NCBI GenBank assembly: GCA_036924085.1
Contig: JAVGWX010000005.1
Span: forward strand, 98,162,172-98,226,171
Length of the DNA stretch: 64,000 nt
Reading direction: 5' to 3'
DNA from: Ariolimax columbianus
Taxonomy: Eukaryota; Mollusca; Gastropoda; Stylommatophora; Arionidae
Shown here: piece after piece, positions 1 through 12,165 of the stretch
Numbering within the stretch: position 1 is the stretch's first letter
Layout: the number at the start of each line of letters is the position of its first letter
The notes under the pieces: generated by a model
Seen by the model: the letters and a program-made list of their open reading frames with translations, nothing else
The model's database searches: none
What the model was told of the DNA's origin: nothing
Program-made: the position numbers and the translations under genes

Positions 1-900
1 ACTACACGTTCCCCATTTTAGACATTCCAAACGTTGATGTCTCCGTCCCTCAAGATGAGGGTAGAGGGATGGACGTTGAGGGACAGTTAACATTTGTTGT
101 TGACGCTATTCTCTGTATGCAGTTTTTGTTGCAAATGAACCATCGACTGAGCGATGTGTGAAAATGTTGTCTGACTAGTATGGTAAAAGTAACTATGTAA
201 AACTACCTTCTTATTTCCCATGCAAGAATTTGCTCCAATCTACACTACTGTAAATGGAGGCTGACTAACAGTTGGAGATGATAACGTACAGACGAAGAGA
301 ATGGCTCCCTTCCCCTGATTTAAAGCTGGGAGTTCGTAATTAGAGTCTCTAACACTTCATCATTTATGGCATTGTCAGCCATTAGTAGCTTTACTCTTTC
401 ATTTGTTAGAAAGCATTAAGAGACGGACACATAATATTCTCTCAGAGTGTACCACCAAGGCAAGAGGTGAACAAACAATTTCTCCTAGAGTGTACCATCA
501 AAACAAGAGATGGACAAATAATAGTCTCTCGGTGTCTCTCAAATAAATGTTTTTACAGGTTGTGGTTGTAAGATCCAAGAACAACCTTCTCTAGTCAACT
601 GTTAAGAAATACTTGGAAGGCTACAGTGGTCCTCTTCATGTCCACTCTGATACGATCCCGGTGATCGTCACGACAAAAGATATTGGAAACGGATATTGTC
701 AGTTATACCATGCAGCGACAGCTGTTGGTCTGACAAGACCAGACTTAACCTGTGGGCACTTGGTTCAAACGAGACATACTCTGTGGTCCATATAACAGAT
801 TTACAATGTCAAGTTAATAATGCCGTTGCGTCGTCTGCTGCAGATAGACATGGAGAGCTAGAGATTTCATTGGATGAGTTCTTCGGCGGGATAATTTGCG
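1..900. other. Unannotated unique sequence
   Basis: I see no repeat, transposon or gene here. The open frames are under 75 codons, begin at non-ATG codons and match nothing I recognise. Confidence 0.5.
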
Positions 901-904
901 TAAG

Positions 905-1066
905 GACTCTGAGTGAGTGAGAGCGAGTATGTGTTAGAAAGGGAGAGAGTGGTTGTGTGGGAGAGAGAGTATGTGGATGAGAGAGAAAGGAGAGAGAGTG
1001 TATAGGGGAGAGAGGGAATGTGTGTGTATGTGAGAGCGAAATATATAGTTATATAGAGAGAGACAG
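905..1066. repeat. (GA)n-rich low-complexity tract
   Basis: The stretch is dominated by GAGAGA runs interrupted by GTGT and TATA bases. A minus-strand open frame across it is a low-complexity artefact. Confidence 0.8.
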
Positions 1067-1445
1067 ACTTACAATAAGCGGACATCAATACCTACAAAGA
1101 CATTTATGTCATGGGGCATTCATCACGTTTTATCCTCGGTGTCTTGCGTTCTTCACATCCGACCATCAGATTTTTGTTTACAGCTGGTTAGACTTTAGCG
1201 CACTGTTTGTGGGCTCAGGAGTTTCTTACTATCGAAGGGACTACAAGGCCACTGTACACATACGCATATCGTATCGTATCATATCGACTAAAGAGTTGTG
1301 TGCATGTGATCAGCAATGAGATCATGCCAAACAGGTTCCTTCAGAAACCAGTACTAAAAAACACAAAATAATTCTGACATAGGCTTTCCATACACAGACG
1401 CAAATACTGGAGGTCGTTTACTTTAGAAAGGACACATACTTCATT
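1067..1445. other. Unannotated sequence
   Basis: Nothing recognisable apart from a short CGTATCGTATCATATCG run near 1267. No homology to the other repeats of the window was noticed. Confidence 0.4.
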
Positions 1446-1616
1446 AAAAGCAACAGTGAAGAGAAGAAAAAGATGATGAAGAAGAAGAAGAAATAGAAGA
1501 AGAATAAGATGATGAAGAAGAAGATGACGAAGAAGAAGATGATGACGAAGAAGGAGAAGATGATGATGATTAAGAAGAAGAAGCAGCAGAGGAAGAAGAA
1601 GATCCAAATCAGTTTT
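1446..1616. repeat. GAA/GAT purine-rich microsatellite
   Basis: Irregular trinucleotide runs of GAA, GAT and GAC, nearly all purine on the plus strand. The leucine-rich open frame on the minus strand is a by-product. Family 1 LINEs in this window end in (GAA)n, so a LINE tail is one possible origin, but no LINE sequence adjoins the tract. Confidence 0.75.
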
Positions 1617-2139
1617 TTTAATTAACAAGGAAGCCAATCGGACGAGGACAGAATTGTATGATCAAGGTCAAGGTAGTCCCAGAGCAGACATTGCTGTCAG
1701 GGATGAGATGATAAAAACTTCATGACACTAAGCCTCATCTGTTAATGAGATAAGTTGGCTAGTTCCCTTCCTCGCTGTTTTTCTTTAAAAAAAACATAAA
1801 GCCAAACACCGATTTACTGCTGGATCGACTCCAGCGTTTCGATAAATGGGTAGAATCAGATACATGTGTCATGGGAAGCGAACGCACTGATCAACTTCTC
1901 TACTGTTAAGGCGCTATGGTCCAGTCGTACAGTGCGTTAATTCTGCTAACATCTTAAAACTTCTTCCCATATTTAATATGTGAGTATATCTAAGCTAAAC
2001 CACAAGGGACGTGGGGAGAGGCATATTATGTTACTTAGTATTTGTATGTTGTTGTTATCTGGGTCTGAATGTTCCTCGAATCACAAGTTCAACCTTCGTT
2101 AATATAATCATTAACATTAACTATTCACGAGGTCATACT
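1617..2139. other. Unannotated unique sequence
   Basis: No gene or repeat seen. Confidence 0.4.
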
Positions 2140-2335
2140 GGCTGGGTTAGAGGTTAGAGGTTAGGGATAGCGGTTAGGGTTAAAGGTTGAGGTTAGACTT
2201 CAGGGTTTGAGGTTAGGGTTAGAGGTTAGAGAGAGAGACGCGGTAAGGAATAGTGGTGGTTATTTTTTGTGTCAATTAGAGTGACGATTAAGATTAGGTT
2301 TAGGATTGGAGCTAGGGTTAAGGTCAGCGTCAGGG
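2140..2335. repeat. Degenerate GGTTAG/TTAGGG-like repeat
   Basis: Many GGTTAG, GGTTAGGG and GAGGTTAG words occur without a fixed period. This recalls degenerate interstitial telomere-type repeat (TTAGGG in most animals) and runs into the 51-bp array, whose unit contains CTAGGGTTGGG. No uninterrupted TTAGGG run is present. Confidence 0.5.
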
Positions 2336-3112
2336 CTATGATGTGTGTTGATCTAGGGTTGGGCTAAGTTTGGGTCAGCGTCAGGCCTATGATGTATGTT
2401 GATCTAGGGTTGGGATAGGTTTGGGTCAGCGTTAGGCCTATGATGTGTGTTGATCTAGGGTTGGGATAAGTTTGGGTCAGCGTCAGGCCTATGATGTGTG
2501 TTGATCTAGGGTTGGGATAAGTTTGGATCAGCGTCAGGCCTATGATGTGTGTTGATCTAGGGTATGGATAGGTTTGGGTCAGCGTCAGGCCTATGATGTG
2601 TGTTGATCTAGGGTTGGGATAAGTTTGGGTCAGCGTCAGGCCTATGATGTGTGTTGATCTAGGGTTGGGCTAAGTTTGGGTCAGCGTCAGGCATATGATG
2701 TGTGTTGATCTAGGGTTGGGCTAAGTTTGGGTCAGCGTTACGTCTATGATTTGTGTTGATCTAGGGTTGGATTAAGTTTGGGTCAGCGTCAGGCCTATGA
2801 TTTGTGTTGATCTAGGGTTGGACTAAGTTTGGGTCAGCGTCACGGCTATGATTTGTGTTGATCTAGGGTTGGACTAAGTTTGGGTCAGCGTCACGTCTAT
2901 GATTTGTGTTGATCTAGGGTTGGACTAAGTTTGGGTCAGCGTCAGGCCTATGATTTGTGTTGATCTAGGGTTGGACTAAGTTTGGGTCAGCGTCAGGCCT
3001 ATGATTTGTGTTGATCTAGGGTTGGGCTAAGTTTGGACCAGCGTCAGGACAATGATTTGTGTTGATCTAGGGTTGCGGGCTAGGTTAGGGTCAGCGTCAT
3101 GGCTATAGTTAT
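2336..3112. repeat. 51-bp minisatellite, about 15 copies
   Basis: The phrase GTTGATCTAGGGTTGGG recurs every 51 bp (for example at 2347 and 2398), followed by AAGTTTGGGTCAGCGTCAGG and CCTATGATGTGTG. Early copies have ATGTGTG and later copies ATTTGTG, a sign of local homogenisation. Divergence grows at both edges. Confidence 0.95.
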
Positions 3113-3310
3113 GGTTGATGTAGGGTTAGAGTCACGATTAAGGTTAGGTCACAGTTTCTGCGTCAGCTGGACTTCATCTGTCCAGGTTTGGCATTGGATA
3201 TCTTGTCTATCTTCACTGATCTACCTTCCCCTGATTTTCTCTGCTTTCCTCTGGGTTCCCCTATAATATATGTGTTGGAGTATTATTGCGGGCGTGTGTG
3301 TGTAAGTGGA

Positions 3311-3320
3311 TGGGTGGGTG

Positions 3321-3371
<51 letters not shown>

Positions 3372-3376
3372 ATATA

Positions 3377-3408
<32 letters not shown>

Positions 3409-3412
3409 ACAT
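3311..3412. repeat. (TA)n/(TG)n microsatellite
   Basis: About 30 bp of TATATA followed by mixed TGTG/TATA. It lies just upstream of the SINE-like element. Confidence 0.9.
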
Positions 3413-3447
3413 TATTATTTATATTATCATAAATAGTATTACAGTTA

Positions 3448-3630
3448 GCGGATTCCGTGACGACGTGGTTAAGCCGTGGCCGTGGTGTGGGTTCGATTTC
3501 GGACTCCGCCGCCGTCTTTTTCACTAGTGTTTGATGCGGAGTCCCCTGCATCTCGTAGTCGCCCCCTAGTCGTCTTGTCCTTGACTTGCCACTGGGGACG
3601 GGCGGCACGAGACGAGAGAGTCAGGATAAA
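3448..3630 (+). mobile_element. tRNA-derived SINE-like element
   Basis: A tRNA-like head is visible: an A-box-like GACGTGGTTAAGC near 3462 and a B-box-like GGTTCGATTTC at 3490-3500, close to the Pol III consensus GGTTCGANNCC. A non-tRNA body of about 100 bp follows, with GCCCCCTAGTCG and GGGGACGGGCGGC. No target-site duplication was found, so the ends are approximate. It could instead be a tRNA pseudogene; the long 3' body favours a SINE. Confidence 0.5.
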
Positions 3631-3723
3631 AAGTAGGACAGTTAATCCTTACTAAAAATAGCGCTAGCAAAATTAATGATGTCATCATCGTCTGCGATGG
3701 ACGACGGCCTTTACTTTGATTAC

Positions 3724-5140
3724 AGATGGACATGATTTTTGCCGCTCGCCAAGTACAAGAGAAGTGTCGGGAACAAAATCAGGCCTTGTACACCACATTT
3801 ATTGATTTGAAAAAGGCATTTGATACAGTAAACAGAGGAGGGCTGTGGATGATAATGTCCAAGCCTGGTTGCCCCAACAAGTTCATAACCATAGTGAAAC
3901 AGCTACACGAAGGCATGTGTGCTCGTGTACTGGACAGCGGTGCAATCTCTAAAACGTTTCCAGTATAAAACAGAGTAAAACAAGGATGTGTACTAGCCCC
4001 GACTTTGTTCACGATGATGTTCGCGGCCACGATGACAGACGCCTTCAGATCATTGTAGCTGAGAATACCCATCAAGTACCGCACAGATGGCAAGTTACTC
4101 AATCCCAGAAGAATGAAGGCCAAAACCAAAGTGGCAGGCGACATAATCAGGGAACTTGTATTTGCTGACGACTGCACTCTAATGAGCAACTCATAACTAA
4201 ACATGCAGGTTGGAATGGACCGGTTGTCTGCCGCATGCGAAAATTTTGGCCTGACCATAAATGCTTAAAAAACAGAGGTCATGTACCAACCATCACCAGG
4301 CATGCCGTACACAAAACCAGAGACTACAGTTAGCGGGCAGACGCTGAATGTCGTAGACAAATTCACATATCTGGGCAGCACGCTGTCGAGATCTGTCAGC
4401 CTAGACGATGAGGTGGCAAGCAGAATAGCAAAGGCCAGCACAGCCTTTGGTAGAATGCGCTCGATGAACTGGGCACGTCATGGCATCAGCGTCAAGACCA
4501 AACTCAAAGTCTACCGTGCAACCATCATTCCAACCATACTATACGCTTGTGAAAGCTGGACTGTATACTCTGGACATGCAAGGAGGTTAAACCACTTCCA
4601 CACAGGTTGCCTGAAGCGAATATTCCACATCCGATGGCAAGATCGTGTCACTGACATCGACGTTCTCTCGAAGGCTAACATGCCCAGCCTCCATGCACTG
4701 GTAGAAAAAGCACGACTAGGATGGGCCGGAGACCTCGTCCGTATGTCAGATGAGCGGCTCCCAAAGAAGCTTCTCTACAGCGAGCTGAGAGAGGGATGGC
4801 GTGAGAGAGGGCGCCCAAAGAAACATTTTAAAGACAGTCTAAAGGACTCACTGAAAAGCTGCCAGATAGACATCGACGCATGGGAATGTCTTGCGCAAAA
4901 CAGATCTGACTGGAGAAGCGCAGTCAAATCGAATGTGTAGCTACCGGCGAAGACGACCGTGTTGTGAAAGCCCAGAGCAGACGCGAGACCCGGAAATCCA
5001 AAACAGCGGGAACACCATCACCTTCTACAAACCTCGTGTGGCCGCATTGGCCTGTTCAGCCACATGCGCACAACCCAACAGGGAAATCTGTGACAAAGAT
5101 GATGTCGGCGGTCCTCATCGACAATGATGGACAGCTATTA
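3724..5140 (+). pseudogene. Non-LTR retrotransposon reverse transcriptase, decayed, 5'-truncated
   Basis: The sequence reads as one continuous frame (first base divisible by 3) with in-frame stops near 3966, 4054, 4193, 4266 and 4938. The RT palm starts with IDLKKAFDTVNRGG, then VKQGCVLAPTLF and the catalytic box VFADDCTLMS. The thumb and connector follow: KFTYLGSTLSRSV, YACESWTVY and RMSDERLPKKLL with GRPKKHFKD. Beyond the last stop the same frame reads TSCGRIGLFSHMRT at 5031-5072, the remnant of the C-terminal CCHH finger common in this LINE type. The endonuclease and 5' half are missing. LINE RTs copy element RNA at a nicked target; this copy cannot because of the stops. The clade was not determined. 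Confidence 0.9.
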
Positions 5141-5198
5141 ATGATTTTAGAGTTATACATACACGTGACAATTACCGATAAAAGTTAGTTTCTCCTCC

Positions 5199-5345
5199 CT
5201 ATGTCACAGTTGTCGGACCCGGTGCCACAGTTGTCGGACCCGGTGTCACAGTTGTCGGACTCGGTGTAACAGTTGTCGAACCCGTGCCACACTTGTTGGG
5301 GCCATTGCCACAGTGGTCGGGCCTAATGCCAGTTGTCGAGTAAAA
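5199..5345. repeat. 21-bp minisatellite, about 6-7 copies
   Basis: CACAGTTGTCGGACCCGGTG repeats with drift, becoming degenerate after 5275. It begins about 60 bp beyond the LINE remnant. Confidence 0.85.
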
Positions 5346-5495
5346 AAACAACAAGTGAGAATGAAGAGAATGGATATATAAGGGCATATTGTAGCCAAGT
5401 TTGGTTCTTAACCAGTTCCTAGTGGTTTTCTGCATCAGCATTCCTCAGCAAATTAACTGCGAACGGACGAGACTCGCACCTCGTTTCTTTATCTC

Positions 5496-8400
5496 GATAC
5501 CCGCAAGCAGCTGTCTAACATCTCGTCTTGTGTTACCCTCAAGCAGCTGACTAATATCTCGTCTCGTCAACCTCAAGCAGCTAACATCTCGTCTCGTCAT
5601 CCTCAAGCAGCTGTCTGATATCTCGTCTCGTCACCCTCAAGCAGTCTAAAATCTCGTCTCGTCACCTTCAAGCATCTGTAAACATCTCGTCTAGTCACCC
5701 TCAAGCAGCTGTCTAACATGTCGTCTCGTCACCTTCTAGCAGCTGTCTGACATCTCGTTTCTTCACCCAGAAGTTGTATAAAATCTCGTCTCGTCATCCT
5801 CAAGCAGCTGTCTAACATCTCGTCTAGTCACCCTCAAGCAGCTGTCTAACATCTCGTCTAGTCACCCTAAAGCAGTTGTCTAACATCTCGTCTCGTCACC
5901 CTCAAACAGCTGTCTAACATCTCGTCTTGTCACCCTCAAGCAGCTGTATAACACCTGGTCTAGTCACCCTCAAGCAGCTGTCTAACATCTCCTCTCGTCA
6001 CCCTCAGGCAGATGTCTAACATCTCGTCTCGTCACGTCCAAGCAGCTGTCTAACATATCGTCTAGTCACCCTCAAACAGCTGTCTAACATCTCGTCTAGT
6101 CACCCTGAAGCAGCTGTCTAACATCTCGTCTCGTCACGCCCAAGCAGCTGTCTAACATCTTGTCTCATCACCCTAAAGCAGCTGTCTAACATCTCGTCTA
6201 GTCACCCTAAAGCAGTTGTCTAGCATCTAGTTTAGTCACCCTCAAGCAGCTGTCTAACATCTCGTCTAGTCACCCTTAATCAGCTGTCTAACATCTCGTC
6301 TCGTCACCCTCAAGCAGCTGTCTAACATCTCGTATAGTCACCCTCAAGCAGCTCTCTAACATCTCGTCTAGTCATCCTCCAGCAGCTATCTAACATCTCA
6401 TCTAGTCACCTTCAAGAAGCTGTCTAACATCTCGTCTCGTCACCCTCAAGCAGCTGTCTAACATATCGTCTCGTCACCCTCAAGTAGCTGTCTAACATAT
6501 CGTCTAGTCATCCTCAAGCAGCTGTCTGTCTAACATCTCGTCTAGTCACCATTAAGCAGCTGTCTAACATCTCGTCTAGTCACCCTCAAGTAGCTGTCTA
6601 ACATATCGTCTAGTCCCCCTCAACCAGCTGTCTAACATCTAGTTTAGTCACCCTCAAGCAGCTGTCTAACATCTCGTCTAGTCACCCTTAATCAGCTGTC
6701 TAACATCTCGTCTCGTTACCCTATAGCAGCTGTCTAACATATCGTCTAGTAATCCTCAAGCAGCTGTCTAACATCTCGTCTCGTCACGCCCAAGCAGCTA
6801 TCCAACATATCATCTAGTCACCCTCAACCAGCTGTCTAACATCTAGTTTAGTCACCCTCAAGCAGCTGTCTAACATCTCGTCTAGTCACCCTTAATCAGC
6901 TGTCTAACATCTCGTCTCGTTACCCTATAGCAGCTGTCTAACATATCGTCTAGTCATCCTCAAGCAGCTGTCTAACATCTCTTCTAGTCACCCTCAATCA
7001 GCTGTCTAACATCTCGTCTAGTCACCTTCAGGCAGCTGTTTAACATCTTGTCTCGCCACCCTCCATCAGCTGTCTGACATCTCGTCTAGTCACCCTATAG
7101 CAGCTTTCTAAAATCTCATCTAGTCACCTTCAAGCAGCTGTCTAACATCTCGTCACATCACCCTCAAGCAGTTGTATAACATCTCGTCTCGTCACTCTCA
7201 AGCAGCTGTCTAACATCTCGTCTAGTCACCCTCAAGCAGCTGTCTAACATCTCGTCTAGTCACTTTCAAGCAGCTGTCTAACATATCGTCTAGTCACCCT
7301 CAAGCAGCTGTCTAACATCTCGTGTAGTCACCCTCAAGCAGCTGTCTAATATCTCGTCTACTCACCCTCAAGCAGCTGTCTAACATCTCGTCTAGTAACC
7401 CTCAAGCAGCTGTCTAACATCTCGTCTCGTCACTCTCAAGCAGCTGTCTAACATCTCGTCTCGTCACGCCCAAGCAGCTGTCTAACAGATCGTCTAGTCC
7501 CCTTTAAGCAGCTTTTTACATCTCGTCTAGTCACCCTCAAGCAGTTGTCTAACATGTCGTCTCGTCACGCTCAATCAGCTGTCTAACATCTCGTTTCGTC
7601 ACCCTCAAGCAGCTGTCGAACATCTCGTCTCGTCACACTCAAGCAGCTGTCTAACATCTCGTCTAGTCACCCTCAAGCATCTGTCTAACATCTCGTCTAG
7701 TCACCCTCAAGCAGCTGTCTAACATCTCGTCTAGTCACCCTCAAGTAGCTGTCTAACATATCGTCTCGTCACCCTCAAGCAGCTGTCTAACATCTCGTCT
7801 AGTCACCGTATAGCAGCTGTCTAACATCTCGTCTAGTCACCCTCAAGCATCTGTCTAACATCTCGTCTAGTCACCCTGAAGCATATGTCTAACATCTCGT
7901 TAGTCACCCTCAAGCATCTGTCTAACATCTCGTCTAGCCACCCTCAAGGACCTGTCTGACATCTCGTCTCGTTACCCTAAAGCAGTCTAACATCTCGTCT
8001 CATCACCCTCAAGCAGCTGTCTAACTTCTCGTCTCGTCACCCTCAAGCAGCTGTCTAACATCTCGTCTAGTCACCCTCAAGCAGCTGTCTAACATCTCGT
8101 CTAGTCACCCTCAAGCAGCTGTCTAACATCTCGTCTAGTCACCTTCAAGTAGCTGTCTAACATATCGTCTCGTCACCCTCAAGCAGCTGTCTAACATCTT
8201 GTCTAGTCACCGTATAGCAGCTGTCAAACATCTCGTCTAGTCACCCTCAAGCATCTGTCTCACATTTCGTCTAGTCACCCTGAAGCATATGTCTAACATC
8301 TCGTTAGTCACCCTCAAGCATCTGTCTAACATCTCGTCTAGTCACCCTCAAGGACCTGTCTGACATCTCGTCTCGTTACCCTAAAGCAGTCTAACATCTC

Positions 8401-9818
8401 GTCTCATCACCGTCAAGCAGCTGTCTGACATCTCGTCTCGTTACCCTAAAGCAGTCTAACATCTCGTCTCATCACCGTCAAGCAGCTGTCTAACAAATCG
8501 TCTAGTCATCCTCAAGCACCTGTCTAACATCTCGTCTACTCACCCTCAAGCAGCTGTCTAACATCTCGTCTAGTAACCCTCAAGCAGCTGTCTAACATCT
8601 CGTCTCGTCACTCTCAAGCAGCTGTCTAACATCTCGTCTCGTCACGCCCAAGCAGCTGTCTAACAGATCGTCTAGTCCCCTTTAAGCAGCTTTTTACATC
8701 TCGTCTAGTCACCCTCAAGCAGTTGTCTAACATGTCGTCTCGTCACGCTCAATCAGCTGTCTAACATCTCGTTTCGTCACCCTCAAGCAGCTGTCGAACA
8801 TCTCGTCTCGTCACACTCAAGCAGCTGTCTAACATCTCGTCTAGTCACCCTCAAGCATCTGTCTAACATCTCGTCTAGTCACCCTCAAGCAGCTGTCTAA
8901 CATCTCGTCTAGTCACCCTCAAGTAGCTGTCTAACATATCGTCTCGTCACCCTCAAGCAGCTGTCTAACATCTCGTCTAGTCACCGTATAGCAGCTGTCT
9001 AACATCTCGTCTAGTCACCCTCAAGCATCTGTCTAACATCTCGTCTAGTCACCCTGAAGCATATGTCTAACATCTCGTTAGTCACCCTCAAGCATCTGTC
9101 TAACATCTCGTCTAGCCACCCTCAAGGACCTGTCTGACATCTCGTCTCGTTACCCTAAAGCAGTCTAACATCTCGTCTCATCACCCTCAAGCAGCTGTCT
9201 AACTTCTCGTCTCGTCACCCTCAAGCAGCTGTCTAACATCTCGTCTAGTCACCCTCAAGCAGCTGTCTAACATCTCGTCTAGTCACCCTCAAGCAGCTGT
9301 CTAACATCTCGTCTAGTCACCTTCAAGTAGCTGTCTAACATATCGTCTCGTCACCCTCAAGCAGCTGTCTAACATCTTGTCTAGTCACCGTATAGCAGCT
9401 GTCAAACATCTCGTCTAGTCACCCTCAAGCATCTGTCTCACATTTCGTCTAGTCACCCTGAAGCATATGTCTAACATCTCGTTAGTCACCCTCAAGCATC
9501 TGTCTAACATCTCGTCTAGTCACCCTCAAGGACCTGTCTGACATCTCGTCTCGTTACCCTAAAGCAGTCTAACATCTCGTCTCATCACCGTCAAGCAGCT
9601 GTCTGACATCTCGTCTCGTTACCCTAAAGCAGTCTAACATCTCGTCTCATCACCGTCAAGCAGCTGTCTAACAAATCGTCTAGTCATCCTCAAGCACCTG
9701 TCTAACATCTCGTCTAGTCACCCTCAAGCAGCTGTCTAACATCCCGTCTCGTCACCCTCAAGTAGCTGTGTAACATCTCGACTCGTCACCTTCAAGCAGC
9801 TGTCTGACATCTCGTCTC
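5496..9818. repeat. 34-bp satellite array, about 125 copies
   Basis: The unit combines CTGTCTAACATCTCGTCTAG and TCACCCTCAAGCAG (34 bp). Variants CGTCTCGTCAC, TATCGTC, CTTAATCAG and CTATAGCAG mark individual units. They recur in blocks: AGTTTAGTCACC phrases at 6641 and 6845 are 204 bp (6 units) apart, and the CCGTATAGCAG phrase recurs about 402 bp apart inside each 1178-bp block. One unit near 6525 has a 4-bp slip (CTGTCTGTC). The array has no coding potential; many stops occur in all frames. Confidence 0.97.
7356..9711. repeat. Tandem duplication of 1178 bp inside the satellite
   Basis: Two consecutive blocks, about 7356-8533 and 8534-9711, carry the same order of unit variants. Landmarks are exactly 1178 bp apart: CAGATCGTCTAGTCCCC at 7486 and 8664, the CTCACCC variant at 7361 and 8539, and CCTCAAGGACC near 7939 and 9117. 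I noticed almost no differences between the blocks. This indicates a very recent unequal exchange or an assembly duplication. Confidence 0.85.
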
Positions 9819-9825
9819 TGAAGAT

Positions 9826-10125
9826 TTCGCAAATCTGGTAATCGAAAAGAATTCCACCTGAAATTTTAGATTCGCTGATTGGCGGGATTTTATCAGCCAA
9901 GTCCCTGATAGCTGATCTAGTGTGGTCTATGGATTTAACGAAGTGTTTAATCACCGCGAGTTTGATGTGTAGGAGATGGAACATGATTGTGTGTGTTTCA
10001 GGCAGTGCTGTGTGATGCACATTATTTTCTCCACCTGCCTTAATTTTCTTAGAATAATCGCTACTTATGTTATTATAATACAAAGTCTTGGCTAGGCTTT
10101 CCTTTAAGAAACAGCAGTATTTCAT
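9826..10125 (-). pseudogene. Fragment of a repeat-associated hypothetical protein
   Basis: A minus-strand frame opening at ATG (10125) contains FHLLHIKLAVIKHFVKS, then KIPPISESKISGGILFDYQI and CEIFRDE. From memory, a similar segment (LLHIKLGL..FVKA and an ISDAKIKEGIFVGPQI-like stretch) occurs in many uncharacterised invertebrate proteins that appear transposon-associated; I could not check this. The likeness stops at about 9826, where the frame runs into the 34-bp satellite, so the frame beyond is satellite translation. The function is unknown. It may equally be a chance likeness. Confidence 0.35.
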
Positions 10126-10579
10126 CTATCCTAGCTGTAAATCTGTCGACAAAGCCACAACCGTCATGTCACAGCACATATGTCAGTCGTACTTTGTGTA
10201 CTTAAGACAATCAAGTGCTGTCTTAGGTTATTGTAAGTTTGTTTCATGTATATAATATGCCTAACTAAATTAGAAGAAGGTTGGTTTCCGTTTTACATCA
10301 ATACTCTCTTGAGACTCAATTTTGAGGAGTCAATGAATAGTTAAATAGTCACAATTATTGCGGGTCATGTTTGATTTCTAGAGCGGACACTGCGCCATCT
10401 ACATGGGAGAAGAACACAAAGGCGACTTCCTTTATAGCGTAAACACACAACAGTTCATGATAACCGCCAAACAAAGTTACTCTGGCGGTATCCTTGAGAA
10501 GATTCCATCGCTTAAGACTCGAGCTAAGTAGCTCCGCTTAGTCCTTGAAGCTCCACATATGAAATAAGGTCGTTCAGTT
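10126..10579. other. Unannotated unique sequence
   Basis: No gene or repeat seen. Confidence 0.4.
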
Positions 10580-10892
10580 GTACTTGGGTATGGATGTGGG
10601 GCATAGATGATGTGCCGTGTACTTGGGTATGGATGTGAGGCATATATGATATGGCGTGTACTTGGGTATGGATGTGGGGCATAGATGATGCGCCGTGTAC
10701 TTGGGTATGGATGTGGGGCATAGATGATGCGCCGTGTACTTGGGTGTGGATGTGGGGCGAAGATGATGCCCGTATACTTGGGTATGGATGTGGGGCGCAG
10801 ATGATGCCCTGTATACTTGGGTATGGATGTGGGGCGTAGATGATGTGCCGCGTACTTGGGTGTGGATGTGGGGGATATGATGCGCCGTGTCC
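10580..10892. repeat. 37-bp minisatellite, about 8 copies
   Basis: GTACTTGGGTATGGATGTGG followed by GGCATAGATGATGYGCC repeats every 37 bp. The last copy is slightly shortened. Open frames on both strands are products of the repeat. Confidence 0.95.
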
Positions 10893-11735
10893 GACGTGTA
10901 TATCATCAATGGACGCCGATGACTGCGGATAACCCTATATTGGTTCGCCTAGTTCCTCGTCGTCTCAATTGGTGGATAATTCTTTTAGAGATTCGGAAAC
11001 AGGAAGTCCTTAGCAGTGCAGAACTGGACGGACAGAAAATGATATCTTCGGGTACGCTGTTCTCTATTACAATTTATTACATAAGCAGTAGCGGCCATGT
11101 AGAACTAAGTCATTTGTGTGATTGCTTGGTTCTCTCAACTTCATAGGAACAGTAAAATGAGTCGCCGATTTTCTACAAATTTCGGACAATTTCTTGAACA
11201 CATGCAACAGTATGTGTACGGAGCCCACGCCCTGTCCTGGTCTCCGATCGTGCATTCGGCATAACGGTCATACACCGTTTTTGTTATTTGAGTTATGGCT
11301 TGCAAATGAAACTACCCTCAGATGTAACAAATGTTATCTGCACTACATGCATTAATACAATCCGATCTACCTTCTGCTTCGTTCTCACTCCCGCTTTAAA
11401 GCCCTGAAATGGCTTTGCAGGAAGCAGAATGTAGTTCAGAAAACGTAATGCGTTTTTTCGTAGTTTACAGCATGACTGCGATATTTTCACATTCCGGTCC
11501 GATACATCCGACTTCAGCAGGCATTTTTAGGTAAGAGGTTAGCCTTCCCTTTTCGTCCCCTTCTTCTTAGTGAGTCTGCCCTGTTGTGGTCTGTTCCAAA
11601 GGTCACCACGTGGAGGAGGAGAAGGGTCCTGGTAACCCTGGGTCGCTGGTCCAGATGCTAGCAGTTAGCTTTGAGTCACTCACAGCTAAAGATCAAGCCT
11701 CCGATGTGATAATACTGCAGAGATAACTTGTGACG
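10893..11735. other. Unannotated unique sequence
   Basis: Short open frames on both strands match nothing I know. No transposon landmark was seen. Confidence 0.4.
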
Positions 11736-12165
11736 AAGAGAAGATGGGAGTCGCTCAAATGACTCGATGTTCTCACGAGACTTGAGTCACAGCTAAATAT
11801 CAGTCCTTCAAAAGATGTGCTGATCCTACGAGACTTCGCATACAACTAAATGGGAGTCGCTCAAATGACTCGATGGTCTCACGAGACTTGAGTCACAGCT
11901 AAATGGGAGTCGCTCAAATGACTTGATGTTCTCACGAGACTTGTGTCACAGCTAAAATATGAGTCGTTCAAAAGATGTGCTGATCCTACGAGAATTCGCA
12001 TACAACTAAATGGGAGTCGCTCAAATGACTTGATGTTCTCACGAGACTTGAGTCATAGCTAAATGGGAGTCGCTCAAATGACTTGATGTTTTCACGAGAC
12101 TTGAGTCACAGCTAAATGGGAGTGGCTCAAAAGACGTGCTGATCATACAAGACTTCGCTTACTCT
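11736..12165. repeat. 53-bp minisatellite, about 8 copies in two subtypes
   Basis: Units contain AATGGGAGTCGCTCAAATGA, TCTCACGAGACTTGAGTCA and CAGCTAA. A second subtype carries AAAGATGTGCTGATC and CTACGAGA(C/A)TTCGCATAC and is interspersed among the first. Confidence 0.9.

Noticed and set aside
5496..9818. Regular 34-bp spacing suggested a CRISPR array
   Set aside because: The repeated units are contiguous with no unique spacers, and the window is eukaryotic.
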